This document shows, one piece after another, positions 1 to 12,145 of a stretch of 64,000 nt of DNA. The stretch's first letter is position 1. Every line of letters begins with the position of its first letter. The notes beneath the pieces were generated by a model. That model did not search any database. It saw nothing but the letters and a program-made list of their open reading frames with translations, and had not been told where the DNA came from. Location of the stretch: the NCBI GenBank assembly GCA_949152475.1, contig OX424556.1:54270451-54334450 (forward strand), written 5' to 3'. Both the position numbers and the translations under genes were made by a program. The stretch comes from Terebella lapidaria (taxonomy: Eukaryota > Annelida > Polychaeta > Terebellida > Terebellidae).

Positions 1-367
1 GGATCGATAGCCTGCTATTTACTGTTTTCGATGATATAAAGCTGATAAGTTCTCCAAGATACGGCCTGATGATTCTGCCGTGAGGTGTGAATACGCCGAC
101 AACATTAGCGATGTGAACGGCTTGTATAAGCAATACTGAACTACCTCTCGAATGAAAAGTTCAAGCATAATCAATTTTGTTTTCAAGATGGTTCAAATAG
201 TTATTAACACGCTTGAAAAGGGTTATACACACCACGCAAACGCAAAACAACACCAGTATAACTTAGCGCATAGTAATAGTCATGAATATATATTTAATGA
301 TAATAATACATGAAAACACGTACATGAACCTGCTACATATAATAAATCATTATTACTTGCTAACCAC

Positions 368-589
368 CTGATTCAGAGCACTCGGGTGAAAGTCCCGTCC
401 AAGTCCCGTTCAGACATGATCTCGTGAGATTTCCACGGACGTGTAAAAACCCAGTTTGGCATTGATACGTCACTTCCGCTCCCGGTGGGAAATGATCACG
501 TGATAGTGAGTGGTTACCGGAAGTCGGCCAATCCTGACGCGTGCTTCCGGTGACGTTTCCTGGATCTACACAATACGTGGTCATAGCGC
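368..589 (-). CDS. Single sushi/CCP-domain exon of an unidentified gene
   Basis: The exon runs from an acceptor (ctacag, read on the minus strand) at 590-595 to a donor (gtggtt) just below 368. It encodes one complement-control-protein (sushi) module with four ordered cysteines: CVDPG near the start, TYQCQTGF in the middle, RSCLNGTW, then SPEC. The glycine and tryptophan between cysteines three and four are typical. The exon appears to be phase 1-1, the usual arrangement for shuffled sushi exons. Sushi modules are extracellular, disulphide-bonded binding domains. No neighbouring coding exon was found within the window, so the parent protein cannot be named; the rest probably lies outside 1-589. 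N-glycosylation sequons (NVT, NHS, NLT, NGT) fit an extracellular location. Confidence 0.7.
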
Positions 590-1160
590 CTGTAGTAAAA
601 CACCCACAGGGAATACCTTAACCAAACGTTATGGGCTATAGACCTGGCATCAATTATATACACATATGTCGATTCGATAACACACTGTGTGAACGTATTG
701 ACAATCATATGGATAGATATCCGTATAGACCGAGGACGCCCATGTCTATACCATATTAAAGTAGGCTTACGACTTCCTTCATTTCACAATAAGCTGACTA
801 TCTTATAAGTACGTGTAGATACTGGTAGGCCTACCTACTGACAATGTTCATGGAATGATTCACATTTAAAGAAATATGGTTTTCCATATAGACCGATCCT
901 TACCTGTAACTCAAATGTCATAATCATGAAATCTATATAGTGATCCATGTGCGTCATCATCACGAATTCATCGTTCCAAGATCAAGACATGTCACGCTTG
1001 CAAATTTAACTGAGTTATATTGACCATCTGCTGATGTCTTGCACGGCTCTGGCGCGGCGCGAGCACCATTCATACTGTCGCCAAAGGTGCCTTGTTGCTG
1101 CCAAACAAAAGCGGCTCGCCTTGGTGACAATCCCGGGGCGGGTGTTCCCTCGCGAGAGAC

Positions 1161-1194
<34 letters not shown>

Positions 1195-2895
1195 GATCGA
1201 TTGTTCTGAACGGCACATCCGTGAAGCAAGGTGTATGGATAAGATCGGAGTCTGGGGCCTCGCATGAATGTTTTTTCCGCTTTGAAAAGCGAATCAAGAT
1301 TACACATTTAAAAAAAACCTCTCGGTACGTCTTTCTCTCCCGTATGGAAGTCCTTCTAATCAAGCATGCATTCACTGCACATAAAGCTGGATATAAGCCT
1401 GGCAACGAGGCACTATAGACATGGCTAGTCTGCTGCAATGAAGCACTTATCATTGCATCAATACATTATTTAACAGAACTAAATTATCATGCATAGGAGC
1501 GTATCAGTCTCTTAATGGGAAATGGATTGATATCTGGCAGACGAATGAACTGCAAAAATTACCTTGATCAATCTAGCACACCTGTTTCAGATCATAGCTG
1601 GTTCGGAATTGCAAAACACTGTTTTTAATTTTCATCACGTCATATTTTATTTAAAGACGTCGCTGATCCCTCACCGTAAAATCAGGCGTAGACCTAATTG
1701 GCAGAATTTAAAATTTGGCATATATATGTATTCCACACAAAACAACATACTCTCCACTCGCTGATGATGACCAATACAGGTGTGCAATATGGATAGATTA
1801 AAATGAAAATACATAAGCATGTTTCAACTACACAGATCAAACGGATTCAACTGGAATATATCTAAACAAAAAATGCAACGATATATGATAATCTTTGGCT
1901 CAACTATAGGTATATAGTTTATCTTGGTGTTCTGTCATCAAGCAATACACCTCAACAGCAAAGAGTGACACTTGAGGTGAATTCAACAATATCTCGCCGA
2001 CGCCAATACATGACCATAAAGCGATCATTAAGCCATTCAATAGCAGAGTCACACTCTCATTTTCCCGCTTATTCATTCTACACTGTTGTGGAAACGGCCG
2101 TGACAAACGGCATCGACACGTGCAGAAACCAGACTCGTACTACATGTAATATACATATAATGATATTACATACATGTACGCCCTATAATGATATTACATT
2201 CGCCCTCGCTGCAATACTAACTCCCCTTCCTCCCATCCCGCCTTTATGGGAATCCAACCCCGCTCCCATTTTCTGAAGGCCCCACTGCAAACCATATGCC
2301 CCTCCACTCTACGAATCCCAGGTAGAAAAAAACCCCGAGGTAAATAATTAGCTAGGGAAGAAGATCGATACTGAGCGGTGCAAGGCGCATGTGCACGGGG
2401 GTCTGTGTGCACACTGGGATCAGAGTTAGCACAGCTCGGCTAGGCGTGGTTACCACACCTGTGTTTGATGTCAACATAGAGATTATTTACATACGTATGT
2501 CGGCGCACAGGTAAGATATCATGTGTAATATTGGAATTGATGCAAATAATCGGCGTTCCAACGCACTGTGTGACTGTCATGATTAATATTGTTTTAAAAG
2601 GGTTAACGTTCTCCAATCTCTAATTTGCGATAGGTTGTTGCTGTACTATGACACGAAGGAAATGTTATTGGATTAAATATTTAATGGTTGTTGGAATGGG
2701 TGATCGGGTTGAATGAAAGGCAAGCATTCAAATAGAGTGCATGGTCTGCAATTTACCGTAACATGTGAACTAATCATACATCTCTTCTGAAATACCAGAA
2801 ATAAGTATTTGTAGTGCATTAATTACTTGCGTGGTGTTTCAATGGTGATATGCAAAATGAAAATTGGTCATAGTATTCCCTTGATATAGGCAACG
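590..2895. other. Gene-poor stretch between the sushi exon and PACRG-like gene
   Basis: No supported exon was seen here. It holds a (GA)n microsatellite at about 1163-1191 and a short C-rich patch around 2218-2270. Open frames crossing the microsatellite only read the simple repeat. The last few hundred bases must include the promoter of the gene starting at 2896, but no TATA box or other clear core element stands out. Confidence 0.6.
1163..1191. repeat. (GA)n microsatellite
   Basis: An uninterrupted run of alternating g and a follows the sequence gacactga. It accounts for the Ser-Leu repeats that appear when minus-strand frames are translated here. Confidence 0.9.
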
Positions 2896-5326
2896 ATGGA
2901 CGCCATAACACCACGTGGTCAGAAGAATGAAACAGGGTCCCTCTCAAAATGCCGGAAGACCAAATCAAACAAAGTAATACCAAATTTTATTTTGCTCTGT
3001 TATAAAATGTAGATTATACCCTCCAATATCCACCTTGTGTCTCTTATATGCGTATTAATATGATTATTATATTACACCACCCCCACCATCAGAAGCTGAG
3101 GCGTGCCGCGTTTGCGGTGTTTGTGGACAAAGACACGACACCGACGTCATTCCGGCGACCGTACGATAGAAGCGATCTACCCGTGTCCATTGACAACGGC
3201 GCTAAGGGCAACAAGCTCAAGTGGGCGGTGAGCGACTAAACATTATATGCAGATTGATTCCAAATTATTAAATGATACATTTAAATAAATTACATAATTT
3301 ACATTTAAGTTTCCTCTTTCTCTCTTTCATTACATCAGGCCGATATGACATACAAACTCCTCAATTCAAAATGCATATCAAAATCATCATTGTTATCTCA
3401 ATCTTTCTATCTGCACTCAATTTGCAAAGATATATCTATATTTTCATATATTTATTGAAGTGTACATTAAAATTGCACCTTATCCTTATTCAATACCATT
3501 ACATGTACATACATATGTGTATTATATCTGACAGGTTGAGATAGCCAAGCTGGACTACCGTCACTACTTGCCACTGTTTTTCGAGGGTATGCGGGAGACC
3601 ACGGAGCCGTACGGGACGATAGCCACACTCGGCCTACATGACATGCTACAACACGCCCCTCCCACCCGCGTCCTCAGCACTGTCCCACAGCTCATCCTAC
3701 CCATCAAACGTACGTATGTATTTACACCGCCTGTCTACGTCGTTGTTTAGGGCCTCTCCAACTGATTTGTGACATCATAACATACCTATTATAACGTCAC
3801 AAATCAGTTCACAAATCAAATCAGGTCACAAATCATACGTAGGTAATTCATAGAGAATACCTAACTTGTTAGGTACGAAAAAGTTTTTTGTTTTCATATT
3901 AATTAAATATGAATAAAATTTCAAATTTTTACAAACTCACGCCCTTGTAGAAGCACTGGACACGAAAAACAAGGTGGTGATGGTGCGAGCATTGAAGGCC
4001 ATACAGAGTCTGGTGCAGGCTGATGAAATGGTGGGCGAGGCTCTGGTACCCTACTACAGACAGATCCTGCCCATGCTAAACTACTACAAAGACAAAAACG
4101 GTCAGTACAGACGTCTACAGACAGATCCTGCCCATGCTAAACTACTACAAGGACAAAAACGGTCAGTACAGACGTCTACAGACAGATCCTGCCCATGCTA
4201 AACTACTACAAAGACAAAAACGGTCAGTACAGACATCTACAGATAGATCATGCCCATGCTAAACTACTACAAGAACAAAAACGGTCAGTACAGACATCTA
4301 CAGACAGATCCTGCCCATGCTAAACTACTACAAAGACAAAAACGGTCAGTACAGACATCTACAGATAGATCATGCCCATGCTAAACTACTACAATGACAA
4401 AAACGGTCAGTACAGACATCTACAGACAGATCCTGCCCATGCTAAACTACTACAAGGACAAAAACGGTCAGAACAGACATCTACAGACAGATCCTGCCCA
4501 TGCTGAACTACTACAAAGACAAAAACGGTCAGTACAGACATCTACAGACAGATCCTGCCCATGCTAAACTACTACAAAGACAAAATAGTCAGTACAGACA
4601 TCTACAGACAGATCCTGCCCATGCTAAACTACTACAATGACAAAAACGGTCAGTACAGACATCTACAGACAGATCCTGCCCATGCTAAACTACTACAATG
4701 ACAAAAACGGTCAGTACAGACATCTACAGACAGATCCTGCCCATGCTAAACTAGTACAATGACAAAAACGGTCAGTACAGACATCTACAGACAGATCCTG
4801 CCCATGCTAAACTACTACAATGACAAAAACAGTCAGTACAGACAATTCATTCCTATATCAGACACGTAAATCTGGAGAATTCTGATAAAAAGAGGATCTT
4901 GGATGGATAAAAGTCCAGGACAAACAAATTCAATAAGTCTGCTTAGTGAACTTGGAAAAATGCAGGTGGAAATTAGTGAGGATGCTGTTTTGAATGTTGG
5001 GAACTATTTGCTGCATCACTATGCAAGTGTTATAGTGATTTTATTCGTGAAAAGGATATAGTAGCTTCCAAACGTTGTTTTCACGACAATATTAAGTGTT
5101 ATTGTAAATTCACAAAGGAAAGGGAAGCTAGAGTCAACTCGTCTGTATTTTTTTTCCCACGGCAGAGAACACAGGTGACGGGATTGTGTACGGGCAGAAG
5201 CGGCAGGACAACATCGGAGACCTGGTGGAGGATACACTCTCACTGTTGGAGCGGACGGGTGGTGAAGACGCCTTCATCAACATCAAATACATGGTGCCCA
5301 CTTACGAGTCGTGCATGCTCAACTAG
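2896..5326 (+). CDS. PACRG: PACRG-like (Parkin co-regulated) protein, five exons
   Basis: Proposed exons are 2896-2973, 3093-3227, 3535-3709, 3951-4100 and 5166-5326, all with GT-AG introns and consistent phase, giving 232 residues. The protein is recognisable from the PACRG signatures [43 protein letters not shown] and the terminal [22 protein letters not shown] is a helical-repeat protein of the inner junction of ciliary doublet microtubules. It has the family's conserved C-terminus, but exon 2 and exon 3 (for example the segment after FFEGM) are divergent from vertebrate PACRG, so this may be a paralogue. The first exon ([11 protein letters not shown]...) rests only on an open frame, a donor and matching phase, and is less certain. 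A 61-bp minisatellite begins inside exon 4 and fills the start of intron 4. Reading through the first donor meets a stop at 4199-4201, so only the first donor gives the conserved C-terminus directly. Confidence 0.88.
4057..4848 (+). repeat. 61-bp minisatellite, 13 copies, made from the PACRG exon 4 end and splice donor
   Basis: Repeat starts fall at 4057, 4118, 4179, 4240, 4301, 4362, 4423, 4484, 4545, 4605, 4666, 4727 and 4788. Each unit contains about 44 bases of coding sequence ([15 protein letters not shown] in the first copy) followed by the donor and about 17 intronic bases. Most copies keep the sequence acggtcagta, so most carry a usable-looking 5' splice site. The 9th and 13th copies have altered donors. 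Because 61 is one more than a multiple of three, each added copy shifts the reading frame. Confidence 0.95.
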
Positions 5327-5367
5327 CCACCGCCCGACCACTAGTGGGGTGCATAATAGTGGGGTGT

Positions 5368-5633
5368 ATTACGATGGCTCATTACCGCCAATTGCGTTCA
5401 TTTTATACCCGTCGATATTTACCACCTCATAATATTTACCGAATGGATATTATAACCGGGGTGAATATTATGGTGGTAATTATAGACTGGTGAATATTAT
5501 AAACTTGGTGACAATTATGAGGTGTCAATTATAGACGGGGTGTATATTATAAACTCGATGAATATTATGAGGTGGAAAATATATACAAGGTGTAAAATTT
5601 ACGAACGTATTGGCGGTAATGAGTCATCGTAAT
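5368..5633. mobile_element. Short TIR element (MITE) just after the PACRG-like stop codon
   Basis: Imperfect inverted ends of about 42 bp face each other: attacgatggctcattaccg on the left and its near complement, cggtaatgagtcatcgtaat, on the right. The interior has degenerate repeats of the form ggtgaatattat, and no coding capacity. It lies about 40 bp past the stop codon, so it is probably inside the 3' UTR. Confidence 0.75.
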
Positions 5634-7335
5634 GTATTGGGGATACATCTGAAAATTGATAATATTCAGTTGTTTTTAACTAGGAGAACTACGACACGTT
5701 TAGTTAGGTGCACAATATAATGTATACATATACATGTAAATCAAAAATTTTAATTGAGAAAACATTCAGTCAAAATCAAAGTGTATAGCTACCTCATAAT
5801 CATGTGTGAAAATTTGTACTGCATGGCATGAATTGTTAGTTGGTTACTATGGCTTGTGGGGGAAAGTGAACCGTGCATCCAACGACTACAACTTTGATAC
5901 TCTATATGACAAAAGACAGTTATCCACAGTGCACATATTAGTTTGTATATATATTTTGTATATATAGTCACATGTAAATATTGAATGGAAAATTTTCGGT
6001 TCGAAATATCGACGTTGTTCAACAGTAAACGATTTGCAAAATCGTGTGGTGACTAACGTCAGTAAATGATTCAATCCTGATAAAATCTTATGAAAAAAAT
6101 AAAGTGGCCACGCTTAATTGAATACAAAGATTTTTTTTTTAAATTGTGACGAAAGTCGAATGTATAACGACGTCTATCAGTTAGATTGTTTTATCACCAG
6201 CAATGGCGACTAAAATGTATGCATTTATATTAATACACGCAATAAAATCACATGTTTACGTTGTGTATCACACACATTCATGTAATAACTGTTAGTATTT
6301 TGTGTCAAGATGTGCCACCTCAATCCAATAAAGTATTGCTCACTCTCTACATTCTAGTTTCCTCAGTGTTTAGACAGTATTATACATACATGTATGAAGC
6401 TATTTATCATCCCATCAGGTTTTCCTGTGTAGAATATTTATGACAGTTAGCGGCCCGAAACCCTCCCTTACACTTTATTCCACTCGACATACACGGCACA
6501 GATTCATCACATGACTTCGTACTCACGAGAACCGACGCACACCGTCCAAGACATGTAAACAACTTCACAAATGACGTCATGCAGAACACACCACCAATCA
6601 CAACATTTCCAGACACTTCACCACGCCCACACAGACATTACCTCACATTCAGCAAATCACATGAACTCCTGTTCCACGACGCGGGAAAAACCAGACACCC
6701 ATGAAAAAGTCCCCGCGCTTTTCGGAGTCTAGTAGAGAGATTTTGAAGGGAGTAGATGTACTTCTAAAATATTGAAGAGATTGTGCGTAAATTGATAAAG
6801 AGAAATCTGTGATATAACATTCCATGTGTCGGACTATTAATCGGACTATTTCTGGAAGTGTGAATGAGGCCGTGATCGTGCCATCGGACTTATCATCCTA
6901 ATAAACTTGGATTAATCGAATTCGGACTGGTTTGTGATATTTCAAGCACAACGCTACGAACACTATACGCTAGTAAAAGGGCTGATCGGACCCTGAAGAA
7001 TCCCGATTTTGTAACACCTGTATGTCCACTCTGGTGACAATACCATAAACTCCGTAGCTTTGGCTTGTGATCAGATACTTATGTACTTGTTATACATCTA
7101 TTTCACGGGGTTTGTTTTGGATTCCGAATTTATTTTATAGAATGTTGGGCAATTGTACTAATTCCATAAAGTGTACTGTAGAAACAACTACATTTCACAC
7201 ACTGTCTGCCCCTGATGACGCCAGTGTGTCTTTGGACGAACTATTAGGTGGGCTTTGTTTCTAATCCGGAATGTTGTATTTTACGTTTGCTTTTGTCATC
7301 ATTAAAATCTAGTTGAATCTGCGGTAATAGGTTGA
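5634..7335. other. Region between PACRG-like gene and the coiled-coil cluster; holds a unit-edge copy
   Basis: No supported exon was found. Bases about 6330-6425 resemble the edge sequence that precedes every coiled-coil unit (compare 12650-12725, 27275-27350 and 31630-31715), with the shared phrases tattgctcact and catcccatcag. The stretch 6430-7330 has no counterpart at the other unit edges and looks like sequence specific to this end of the cluster. An open minus-strand frame at about 6407-6616 has no homologue or splice context and was not called. Confidence 0.55.
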
Positions 7336-7527
7336 TACTTACAATGACATAATGTCCACAATCCCTAAATCATGCATATTTATATTAACAAGGTTTTATT
7401 TATGTCAGACAATAAAACATTCATGTTGCTAAGATCAACAAAATGACTCAAAATACTGAGACCGTTATGGAATGAAAGATACAAAACAATCGTCGCAAAC
7501 CCCAAAAATCAAAAAAGCAAAATTATA

Positions 7528-8575
7528 TCAAATTGTGAAACTCATGCAATGATCATTCTGGGGTGTCGTTGTATTTTCTGCCATCAGTCTTGCTCGAAGT
7601 CTGTCCTTCCTTTTAACCTCCCGAGAACGACTTACAAGCTTATATTTTCCTCTCACTGACATGGTTTCATTGAGAGATTGCGACGGAAACACCGTGACGT
7701 CATCGCGTGAGAGTTCAGTTCCAGTGATCGGACAAGAAGTGACGTGAGAGCCCGTGTTCAGTGGCGTATCAGCGAACGTGCACAAGCAAGATCGTGAAGC
7801 ACTGGGCCGTCGATGAGACTGAATGATGTGTTCAGTGCTATGGACGAATTCTACACTGAAGTCATTCGTTTTCTCAGCTTTAAACAAGTCAGATTCCGAT
7901 GCTGAAATGGGTCGTGAAACCTGGGAAGAAGTCTTGATTTCGAAATAATCACACTTCTGGAAAACGTAACCCTCTTCGTTATTGTTGTTTTCATCAACAA
8001 CAGGGCAGGCATTTGAAAATTCGGGATTTGACATTGTGTGGTCAACCGTTGGATGGATACGCCCTTGTATCATCTGCACTTTGGTTTCTTCTATCTCCTT
8101 CACGATTTGCCGTTTCCTGTGTTGCAGTTTCCGCAGTTGGGTTTGTTGCTGATCAATGATCGCGTCTTTCTCATCGATTAGTGTCTTTCTATCCAGTCGT
8201 TCCTTCTCAAGCTGACTCGCCTGGAAAAGCAGCTGTGCAGAGAGCTGCATAATCTCTGTGTTGTAATGCTCGTTTCGTGTTCGCAATTCGTGATCCGTTT
8301 TGTGGATTTGTCTGTTATAGTTATCTGCTATTTTGAATATCTGCGTCTTATGAATCGAAAACTCTCCGATTTTCTGAACAAGTTCTGATTGGGCAGCCTT
8401 CAGTTGTTGACGCATCACAACCAACTCTGTGGGAATCTAGAAATATAGAATACATGTGTGTGAAATATTGTTTACATTCAGGGTCAATTGACGCACATGG
8501 TATTCATAAGTTCATGACAATTCGTATAAATATTGTTGAATAGGCTAAACTTTTATGTTTAACAAAACCTACCAT
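7528..8575 (-). CDS. Coiled-coil protein M, copy A (303 aa)
   Basis: Exon 2 (8436-7528) follows an acceptor (tttctag) and encodes 302 residues ending in MSFTI. Exon 1 ends in a lone ATG at 8575-8573 immediately before the donor gtaggt, so the initiator codon is probably split from the rest by an intron of about 136 bp. Residues 5-125 are charged and heptad-like (MRQQLKAAQSELVQKIGE, then SQLEKERLDRKTLIDEKDAI), indicating a long parallel coiled coil. The rest is Ser/Thr-rich and low in order, closing with a basic patch REVKRKDRLRARL. That patch and the final SFT/SFA residues match the C-terminus of the larger gene at 43-47 kb. No transmembrane segment or signal peptide is visible. Function unknown. 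The gene diverges from gene P starting at 10678. Confidence 0.75.
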
Positions 8576-9218
8576 TTTTAATGACTTTGCTTGATGAATT
8601 TCAGTTAGGCGTTGTTTTCTGTTTTGATACCGGATCAATCGTGTTTCTTTATACCAGTAGTGTATTCACGTGGAACGCAAAGTTTTATGCATGCACAACG
8701 AAAGTTCTTCGTTTATATGCTACTCTTAATGAGTTGGCATTCTCAATAGTCAATAGTAGTTATTGTATGAAAGTATGGATACATATCATTGTCGGGAACG
8801 CTGGCAGACAAATGTGAATATATAATTTGACTAATTGCACTCATCTTTCAAACTTGTCGATTACTTCCTGATCCTTTTCCCTGGTGTTGGCAAATATGAC
8901 TGAGAGTAATCATCATGTCACCTTCAAATTCCTATTGAAAATAACTATAATTTTTTGGATAGTTTCAGTACATGTAGAACATTACTATCATTGACATGTA
9001 AATATCTGTTTGCAGTTTTCATGAACGTTACTAAAAGTGAGTGAAATTTACAAACAAAATGAAAACCAAGGCTCATGCTTAATATATAAATATGACAGCG
9101 GATGTTGCTTGATCCTTTGGAGTTAAAATAAAATATGACTCCGATCCATGTTTATTTGTCATACGGATAGCCGTGCAAAGATATCACAGCAGGCTTATAT
9201 GCCACTGTGTAAACATCG

Positions 9219-10268
9219 GTGGGCGGACATAAAAAGACAAAAGCCCACTCCTCCAATTAGTGATCCATCGGACAAAAGCCCACTCTTGTTTCGCAGGGTC
9301 GGACATAAGCCCACTTTAGATTGATTTAAACACTTTAAGGATTGATTGCATGTGATCGTCATGAACCTGGCAGTGACCAGCTGTCCATTCACTTATAATG
9401 TAAATATGAAGGTAACAAATTCATGAATTTACACAATTCCAACCAACGTAAAATTTTGCTTTTCTGATTGTTAGCCATCAAGGATTACTAACCGAGACTC
9501 TGTTTCTTACTAAGCGATGTTAAATTGGTTAAATTCATCGTTTTCATATGTCATTTTCCGACCTATTTCTCAGTATACAAAATTCACTCACAACAGGGCG
9601 AGCGAAAGGATTGCGCTGTGCAGCAAATGGCTAGTTAGGCCAGTAGAACTCACAGGCGATATGCACTCGGGTGCACCGAGGTGTTTGGGATTATGAATGT
9701 TCAGCTCATTGTATTCATCTCACAGAAAGTATAGACCTAGATATTCTCATTATTTTGACGACAACAAGGAATAAATATATGCAACAGCCAGTGCTTGTTA
9801 AGCAGAACACTCGAATCTTCGTTTTGGTGAAACGTATAAAATGATTTATCTAATCATCAAATTGCACAGCTTTCGTGATATCATTCATGAAACCATGTCT
9901 CGGTTCATCATCCATGCGTATTGGTGTGTGTGCTAGCCAAGTTTTAGGTCAGGGGATTGTATTGTTTTTGGCGATTTTGTTACCTTTACTTTCACATTAT
10001 AAGTCAATGGAAAAGTGCCTCAGTGCAGTCACCGGTAAGTTACGTGCAATCACACCTTAAATATAACAAGAGGCGGAACTCTCTATATGTTCCTATGTGC
10101 AAGCAAGAACAATAGCACCTTCGCAGGCGAGGGAGTGACAAACAATAAGACCTTCGCAGGCGAGGGAGCGGCCTCCTAGCATTGGAGTCACCCCGAGTTT
10201 CTCCAGCTAGAAGTGCTCAGGCACGCATTTTTGTGGGAGTGCGACCTCTCGTTGATATTACACTCTCT
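9219..10268. mobile_element. Insertion of about 1.05 kb between M and P, present only in unit A
   Basis: Units B and C pass directly from gtgtaaac/gtgtatac to gtacaggctcg (14622-14645; 29224-29246), while unit A has about 1050 extra bases at this point. The insert contains three spaced copies of a phrase like ggacaaaagcccact (9225-9320) and two of accttcgcaggcgaggga (10115-10170). No transposase frame and no clear terminal repeats were seen, so its class is unknown. Confidence 0.55.
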
Positions 10269-10677
10269 GGTACAGGCTCGAAAATACTATGCACTATACT
10301 ATGCAATATATATGACCTACGTGTATGTGATATATCATTTTCGTTCATTATTAATAATGCAGAATCTAAGAAAAGTATATTCACGCGAAGATTATCATAT
10401 TCAATTGAGCCTACTTCAGCCAGTGTGACGCCGCCAATTAATGTATATCAACACTCAAGAAAAACATGGGTGTCAACTAATTCACACCCCTAGGAATTGA
10501 GATCTGGCTGTTTGCATTCAGGCTCTTGCAGTTAATGAACTTATTGAAATGAACTTGTGTCATACTTGGCAGCTGCGGGTGCCATAACAAGGCCAGTATG
10601 CCAAAAGCTAGATTTCATTTGAATTCAAAAGCACGATTCAAAGTTGGACAGTGGATGTGTTAGCGTCATTTACTGCA

Positions 10678-11465
10678 ATGGACAACCCGAGAGCTAGACT
10701 CTCTAAGAAACGACAATCAACAAGAAACGTATGTATTCTAATTTTGACTTACGTTTAATCACAGCTGCATATTTAATATACAACTATAAATACACACTCG
10801 TGTAGTTCACAATATTGAGAAAAATTGAATATATATGTGTTTTTGGGCAGGATGCTATGTGACATGATTTTCTTTTAACATTATGTATTCAGTACATCAG
10901 ATAACATGCGTTTTTATCCTATCAGAAGAATTTGGAGTGCCTTCGGAGACAGGTGCGAGATGTTCAAACGTCATATACAGAGGTGCAGAACAAACTACAA
11001 GAGAAGAGAAAGCAAACCCAAGAACTGCTCGAAAGTTTCAATATACGAATCTACGAAACTGAAATCGAACTGCGTCTACAACGCCAAGAGCAAGAGTTGA
11101 ACCTGAGAGAAGTGACCACACAACTTGTGTTTCTCGAAAGACAACTGAAAGAAGAACAAACCACAATTCGACAAATAATCGAGAGTAAAGACAATATCAT
11201 TCAGCAAAATCAAGACAAGATACAAACTCTTATATCTGAAAATCGTACACTGCGTCGGGCTTTGCATGATGTACAATCTGACCATTCAGACTCTTTCATC
11301 AGTGATCATTCTGTTGATGATGATGTCTCGTTTTCCAGTTACGTACTTAGCTCACATCAACGTGATATGCCCCCTCCAGGGATAAACTCCCCCTTATCAA
11401 TCAACATGGAGCCTGACGTGATGCTCTCAAGCTACTTGGAGCAATCATATAGTGACTATTCTTGA
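10678..11465 (+). CDS. Coiled-coil protein P, copy A (196 aa, two exons)
   Basis: Exon 1 (10678-10728) encodes MDNPRARLSKKRQSTRN and ends at donor gtatgt. Exon 2 (10926-11465) follows acceptor cctatcag in the same phase. The intron is about 197 bp and is conserved at the same place in units B and C. Exon 2 is an alpha-helical coiled coil over its first ~115 residues (QVRDVQTSYTEVQNKLQEKR, then QLVFLERQLKEEQTTIRQI). It then becomes acidic and Ser-rich (DDDVSFSSYVLSS) and ends with MLSSYLEQSYSDYS. The helical part aligns by eye to exons 2 and 3 of the gene at 43-47 kb and to M and T. AATAAA signals follow at 11635. Unlike M it lacks the C-terminal basic motif. Function unknown. Confidence 0.75.
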
Positions 11466-11634
11466 AAGAAAGTCTTGATGGCATAGCAGCAAATCTCGTG
11501 TTCATGAGGAGATTTTTGGGGCCATCTACTGTCAGAGAGAACTTTACCAGTGGAACCAATCTCTAGTCATCATGTTCTGCATGTGTATTATTTCAGCCAC
11601 AAAGGAATCATGTTTTGCACCATGTGTCAATGTA

Positions 11635-11640
11635 AATAAA
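11635..11640 (+). promoter_or_regulatory. Polyadenylation signal AATAAA of gene P, copy A
   Basis: AATAAA lies about 170 bp past the P stop codon; a second aataaa follows about 15 bp later. The same arrangement occurs in copy C at 30632-30637. Confidence 0.55.
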
Positions 11641-12059
11641 CGGTTACTAAAATAAATACCAAGTTTCTTGACAACTGGAGTCTTTTTTCACTCTGTATAA
11701 TATTACTCAATGAAACGATACTTTGTGAACAAGTAACACCAAATACAACATTCCACAATTGCTGAAAAAGCAAATTATTTACTCCTAGAAGAGGATATTT
11801 TCGTTGACACACTAAACCACAGGTATGACTGACACGATGTGAAGGTGTATATACGTGTGGCCTATCTAGCCCGGAAATCTATTAGTCACTGGACAAATAG
11901 GACAAGACATTGCTCTCCTATGTTCGCGCGGATGATACACAGTATGTATGGGCATTTGTAGGTGTATGAACAGGTTCATGTATATTTATATGAAAAACGA
12001 ACCACGCTTTATTGCCACTATATATTACTTGAAGTGAAGTCACTCAGTGTCACATGTAC

Positions 12060-12145
12060 TATGTGCATATGGGTACACTATATGGGTGCATATGGGTACA
12101 CTATATGGGTGCATATGGGTACACTATATGCATATGGGTACATAT
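12060..12145 (+). repeat. 23-bp tandem repeat, about three copies
   Basis: The phrase gtgcatatgggtacactata repeats at a 23-bp spacing and decays into tatatatac. Unit C has two copies at the same position (31077-31130), so copy number differs between otherwise nearly identical segments. Confidence 0.8.

Noticed and set aside
8837-8905. Minus-strand stretch reading ANTREKDQEVIDKFER, considered as an M first exon
   Set aside because: The equivalent positions in units B and C contain an in-frame stop, so the frame is not conserved.
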